Positions 59,245 through 64,000 of a stretch of DNA of 64,000 bases are shown one piece after another. A program made the translations under genes and the position numbers. The stretch comes from Celoporthe dispersa. Taxonomy: Eukaryota > Ascomycota > Sordariomycetes > Diaporthales > Cryphonectriaceae. The stretch spans positions 992,001 through 1,056,000 of the forward strand of contig WAID01000013.1 of assembly GCA_016584495.1 (NCBI GenBank), given 5' to 3'. The notes below the pieces were generated by a model. The model did no database searches, was not told the origin of the DNA, and was given only the letters and a program-made list of their open reading frames with translations. Position 1 is the stretch's first letter. Each line of letters begins with the position of its first letter.

Positions 59245-62200
59245 TTATGAGAGGTGGAAGGCACCTTGACCCTCTCTCATGGCAGTATAGAGCTGCTTCT
59301 TCAGAATGCCGATGTCCGTGTAGTCGGGTAACTTCAGGTAGTTGACGCAGGTCATCACACTGGGCAGGTAGTCGTCCGAGCTGTAGGGACCCTCGCTGGG
59401 CTTGCAGACGACCGTAAACATGGGCGTCAGACTCTTGAAACCTGTACCATTATTAGCTCTGGAGTACCTGAGATACGGATACGCAGATACTCACCTCCGA
59501 TTGGTAGCTTGGGACTGCCGGTGGTGAATTGGAGGAAGTCTCGTCGTTGCGGTGGCGTGAACTCGCTCATCGTTTGCAGCAAGTTCCGCACGCTCTTGCT
59601 GTCCATGTTGAAGCCGTGATCTGCCTTGACAGAATCCATAAGGGCTGCGATCTGTGTTAGTCTCGATGTCTTGAGTGCGTCCCGGGGGGGGGGGGAGAGG
59701 GTGGAGAGAGACTTACTGGCAAGTGACCAATCCTCGTCAACGCGGCCGAAGAGAGTGCACAGCTCCTCGGGAGTAAAGGCGCTGAGGGCTTGATAGGGGA
59801 ATACCTGCGAGAAACCACTGCGGAATGCATCTACTTGCCGCCGCACACCGCTCCCGAGTGTCATATCGATCACCCGGTCAAGGTATTGATCGACATTGTC
59901 AATGGTCAACATGACCTGTGATCCGTTCGGCACGAGCTCGATGTCGGCATAGCCAGGCAAGGTGAAGTCAAGCGACAGATCCTCAATCCGGACGCCATGG
60001 TCGATGGTGATCTCCTGAATATCATTGACCTTTTGTGTCGCATTGCGGTTAGGGTCCTCGGCAATCTCCTTCTTGGCCAACGCGAACTTCTTCACGAGGA
60101 CCAGTGAGCGTGCGAGTACCGGGTCGACAAGCTTCATGGCTCCCAGCGACGGCCTGATGCCCGAGGACTCGTCTCCAATACGGAAGAAGATAGGATTCAG
60201 GTTGATGTCGATGATACGAGAATCAATCATCGACCTCGCCACGAACTTGCCCAGGGTCCTAAAGAGCTGCAGGACGCGCTCTCCGCTAGTGTTGGAGAAT
60301 CCATCCTCGCCGTAAGGTCGAGGGAAGAGACCATTGGGCGCAGACACATACTCGTCGGTGTCAGAGTGTGATCCATCGGCGTCTCGCCACATCTTGAGCC
60401 GCTTCGTCGCGAATTCCTTGGACACCGTAGAGTAAAATTCCAGGGTGGGACCGAGGCCAGTACCGACCTCCTCGAAATATTCAACCTCCAGGATGCTCTG
60501 CGAGCTACCATACAGATCCATGACCTTCAGGGCTGACTCGAGGATCTTGGAGCGCGAGATGCGTACTTTCTGCCGCTGGAGGCGCCCTAGGAACGGGCGG
60601 TCATCACGGCCCCGACGCGGGTCATCTTGCGGCTGTGCGTTCTGCCAGCGATTCATGGATCGGGCATAACCGAATGAAGTCGACTGCAGGAACAGGTGTC
60701 TCGTTTCGAAAGGGAAGAGGAAAGGATACAGACGAGCCAGATCCTCGCTCCAGCTCGGCAAGCAGTTGCTGGCGACGATCAGCGGCTCCTCCAGCTGTCG
60801 GTTGAGCTTGGCCGTGAGCTTGGTGTTGACGAATTGCGACAGGGGCTCGATGTTCAGCTTCAGGGTAGCCTTGTTCTCGACAATCACATCGTCGATGTTG
60901 GCATTGAGGTTGTGCAGGATTTTCAACAAGCGCAGAATGGACGCGGTCGTCGGGTGCTTGGCAAGGGAAGCAGGGCCGTTCCTGTCACCGGACTCGTGAT
61001 CATCACTTGAAGTCGAAACACTGGACAGCGTCTCAGCCGGTGGCGGACCCGAGACGCGACGGATCTTGATCTCATGCGTCTGTGCCCAGACGTTGCGGAT
61101 GGAGAAGTCACCGGAGCCCATCTTCTGGACAGCGCGGTAAATAGTTGTCTCGTTGCCGACGACCTTGCCCTGGTGACTGAACTCCAGGTGCCAGTCCTGA
61201 GGGATAGACTGGATCGCAGCAGCATAGGACATGGGCCGGGATGAAGAAGCCGAAGGCGAGTTCAGCAGAGCATTTGCAAGGAGGCTGGAGCGGTGGGCCA
61301 GACTGCTACTGCCACTGGTTGAAGACGGTGTAGGGACACGGGTGCCATCTTCCTTGCGTGCGGTGATCTTGTTGCCGGTAACCTCGAGGTTGACAGCGGA
61401 GGGGTCCGGCGTAGGAGCATCATCCATCTCCTCGTCAAGGATAGCATCCAGCGCACTGTGATCCGCCGAGTCTTCATCTTCGTCGATATGTTTCTCGTCC
61501 GCACACTCGAGCGCGTCCTCGAGGTCATCCTCATCTTCGGGCGGAGGCCGGCTTGGCTGTGGCGGGTCTGTCGCTACAGCGTTACGTCGACTAGACCGTC
61601 GCAGAACAACCTTGGCTGCAGATGCGGATGAGGCAGCTTCCGGTGTAGTTGGCGTGTCCGCTGTCGGATTGGTCCGGGCCTTCGCCTTGCGTGAAGAACG
61701 AGAGCTTGAGGCCGCAGGTGGAACCAGTGGTGGGGGAGTAGCAGCGCCCATGTGTGGTGGGAGGCGTGAAGGGAGACGGGCAGACGCCCCCGGGGGACCT
61801 GCACCGAATGGGAATGCTCCTCCTGCCATTGCTGCCAGTGCCTGGAAAGACCGTCACGGCCTCCTCTCGGAGGCCGAGGACGGTCGGACAGGCTGATGCG
61901 GGGTCGCAGGTAATCCTCTAGAGACTTGAAGGTCGCGATCGCATGAATGGAAACCATGATGTTCCTGTACACACGTGGAATATCGGAGTCCTCGTCAGCA
62001 GTGAGCTTGAGGCGGATCTGCTTCGCCAGCATCGATGCGGGGTTGCTACGGTGATTGTCCCCGTGGGAGTTGCTCGAGACGGTAAAGACCTCAAAGTGCT
62101 CAGAGCGGCTGAGCAGGTCCTGGAGCTTGTGTACCATCATGCTGAAGGGGGTGGCAGGAGAATCAGCGGTAGCTGTCTTTGGTTTGGACTTGACAGCGTA

Positions 62201-64000
62201 ACCCATGAATACTTCGATGAAGGCGGCCTGAGCCGCCATTGCGAGGTTCTCGTCGGGGTTGCTGAACACCTGCTCCAGAATCCGGACGATACCCGAGTCT
62301 AGCAGCTCAGCACTCGTTGCGCTCTCGAAGAGGTCGGAGTCAAAGTAGCTGGCCAGCTTCGTGAAGAGCTTCTTGCCAGTCCCGCTCGCAGCGCTGGGAG
62401 AGGAAGTTGGGCGGAGGTAGAAGGTCTCAATGTCGCTGGCCAGTTTGGACAAGTCGTTCAGGATCTTGACAGCCTTCTTCTTCATGGACTTGGCGTTCTT
62501 CTCCGTCTCGTGGTCCTCCAAGAAATCCTTCGCCGACGCGTGAATCCTCGATCGCAGGAGCTGATTCTCGGTGAAGGGTGGGGGTGGGGGAGGGGCGTCA
62601 AGAGACATAGTCGAGCCGCCAGAGCTGCCGGGAGACCCCGATAGAGCCCGAGGTGGCGCCCCGTGCTCACTCTCATCGTCCTCTTCATCTTCATTGTCCT
62701 CATCACGCTCGCCATCCGAGGAGTGGTGTGATGGCCCATCGCCGTCTTCATCCTCCTCATCGTCATGTTCGTGAGCATCCTCTCCATCTAGAGAGTCGCC
62801 CTCGGATGACTGATCTGCGGATCCAGCCGAGGAGTGGCGAGACAAGCGCTGCATTCCACTCGTAACCGTCTTGGCATCAGATTCTGTCTCGTTGGCCAGC
62901 CTGGCAATTTCCGTGATGACCCCTTCCCTGTAGAGCTGATATTGGTAGATACTGCCGAGCCTGCTCATCAGGAGATCGGTAGCGTCAAGGGCTGCTGCGA
63001 CTAGCGTAAGGTCATCTTTCTGAGAAACGATAGACGCCAGGAAGGATGCGTATGGTACTGGCGCCAGGGCTTCCGTGAGGATGTCAACATCCAGGTTGTA
63101 CAGCATCTTAAGCTGAGCCAACAGGACCTTCTGGCGCACAGTCACGTTGACCGTGCTGGAGAAAGCATCCGTCAGGGTCGGGAAAAGAATCAGTGCAAAA
63201 CGTCGCACTTCATTCTTGCAGCCTTCCAGCAACTGAACGCGCTTCTCGTCGGAAGACCTCCGGCGCGGCGGTGACGAGCCGGCGTTCGCTTCGCCGGCAG
63301 CGGGATCTGTGAAGCCGCCCTTGGTCGGGTCGGCCGCCCCGGCCGGAAGCTTGGGCAGGAGCTCGCACACAACATTGAGGGCCTCGATGATCTGTTCCCT
63401 CGGCCGGTGGATGAGTGCTTGCATGATGAGCACGCTGTCGAGCTTCGACGCAACATCGTCCGTCCCATCGGGCGGAGAGACGCCCGTCAAGACCTGGTAC
63501 AGCGTCTCGACCACATTCATCTTCATCAGCTCCACAGACAACCTGGGGCTCGCCTTGGCGGTGGATGCCAAGACGCGCAGGAATTGGGTGTGGATGCCGG
63601 GTCCGATGAGGTTGGTACTGCCCGGCATGAGAAGCCGCAGGATGGACGAGAGGAGATCCTCGCTGACCAGGGCCTCCAGCTTGCTGGGGTTGTGGCGCCA
63701 GGTGTCCACGATGCGAGAGACGCAAACCGAGGCTTGCTCCACGACCCGCGGATCATTATTCTTGAGCACGTCTCGGAGAATTCGCATGGCATCCTTGACG
63801 ACATTGAAGTAGTCGTGTGGCAGGTTACGGCAACAGTTTGCAGCGGTCGTCACGGCGGTGCGCTGGGTGCTGATGGGGAAGAAGTCGAGATACTCCAGAC
63901 AGGCAGCGAGGCCGCCCTCCTTCACAATGGAGGATGGATACTCAGCGGATACCTTTTCGAGGGTGCTCAGGGCCTGCTCAGCCAGATCAATGAATTGGAT
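59245..64000 (-). CDS. ufd4: HECT E3 ubiquitin ligase, Ufd4/TRIP12 type (5' end outside window)
   Basis: Minus strand, open from the right edge; visible exons 64000 to 59717 (with a frame break near 61850), 59644-59495 and 59441-59245; about 1540 residues. It attaches ubiquitin to substrates of the ubiquitin-fusion and N-degron pathways. Order: armadillo repeats (GGLAACLEYLDFFPISTQRT, PRVVEQASVCVSRIVDTW), an acidic Ser-rich region, a conserved block NIMVSIHAIATFKSLEDYLR, a disordered linker, and the HECT domain from about VEYFEEVGTGLGPTLEFYS to the end. The catalytic Cys is in LPSVMTCVNYLKLPDY (codon at 59347-59349). The last two introns are GT-AG with phases that restore DWSLATLMDS and KLPIGGFKSLTP. 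One base appears to be missing between RDGLS and ALAAMAGG; both sides are otherwise intact. Confidence 0.9.

Noticed and set aside
1..64000. CRISPR array, bacterial-type operons, riboswitches, rRNA or intact transposons
   Set aside because: No regularly spaced repeats with unique spacers, no ribosome-binding sites, and no transposase or reverse-transcriptase motifs; the gene structure is eukaryotic throughout.

Overview
The window is nuclear DNA of a filamentous ascomycete (Pezizomycotina, most likely Sordariomycetes). The evidence is short GT-AG introns of about 47-130 nt with CTRAC branch sites, GC-rich codon use, spaced monocistronic genes, and families that are characteristically fungal: a Zn2Cys6-type regulator tail, a Bys1 protein, a Pcl cyclin, Mug190 and Ufd4. 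The species cannot be named from the sequence. Splice sites below were derived by reading frame and phase, not by transcripts.

Layout. 1-772: 3' end of a transcription-factor gene. 4.0-25.6 kb: a region rich in secreted proteins. It holds an Asn/Ala-repeat protein, glutaminyl cyclase, a Bys1 protein with a proline-rich tail, a CAP/PR-1 protein with a membrane-anchor-like tail, a six-exon subtilase and a nucleoside hydrolase with a signal peptide. Between them lie a tiny three-exon conserved gene, a two-exon gene of unknown function, a GNAT acetyltransferase and an eight-exon zinc alcohol dehydrogenase. 25.6-43.4 kb: only one convincing gene, a Pcl-type cyclin, between a 4.7 kb and an 11.6 kb stretch with no recognisable gene. 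43.4-49.4 kb: an AlkB-type dioxygenase head-to-head with CDK1 (PSTAIRE kinase), then a glutathione S-transferase. 49.8-64.0 kb: three minus-strand genes in a row, namely a Mug190-like SMP/C2 membrane-contact protein, a protein with a PUA/ASCH-like domain, and a Ufd4/TRIP12-type HECT ubiquitin ligase running off the right edge.

How the genes relate. There are no operons and no recognisable biosynthetic cluster. The left half looks like a secretome-rich neighbourhood (protease, protein-processing and cell-wall or host-interface proteins). The right half is housekeeping: cell cycle, RNA/DNA demethylation, membrane contact and ubiquitin turnover.

Points of note. Three genes show apparent one-base reading-frame breaks: the cyclin (a compensating pair in G/C runs), the PUA-like gene (an A4 run) and UFD4. 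C/G runs of 11-14 nt recur in non-coding DNA. These may be assembly errors or true features, and raw reads would decide. I found no convincing tRNA, rRNA, intact transposon, CRISPR array or unmistakably novel multi-gene system.
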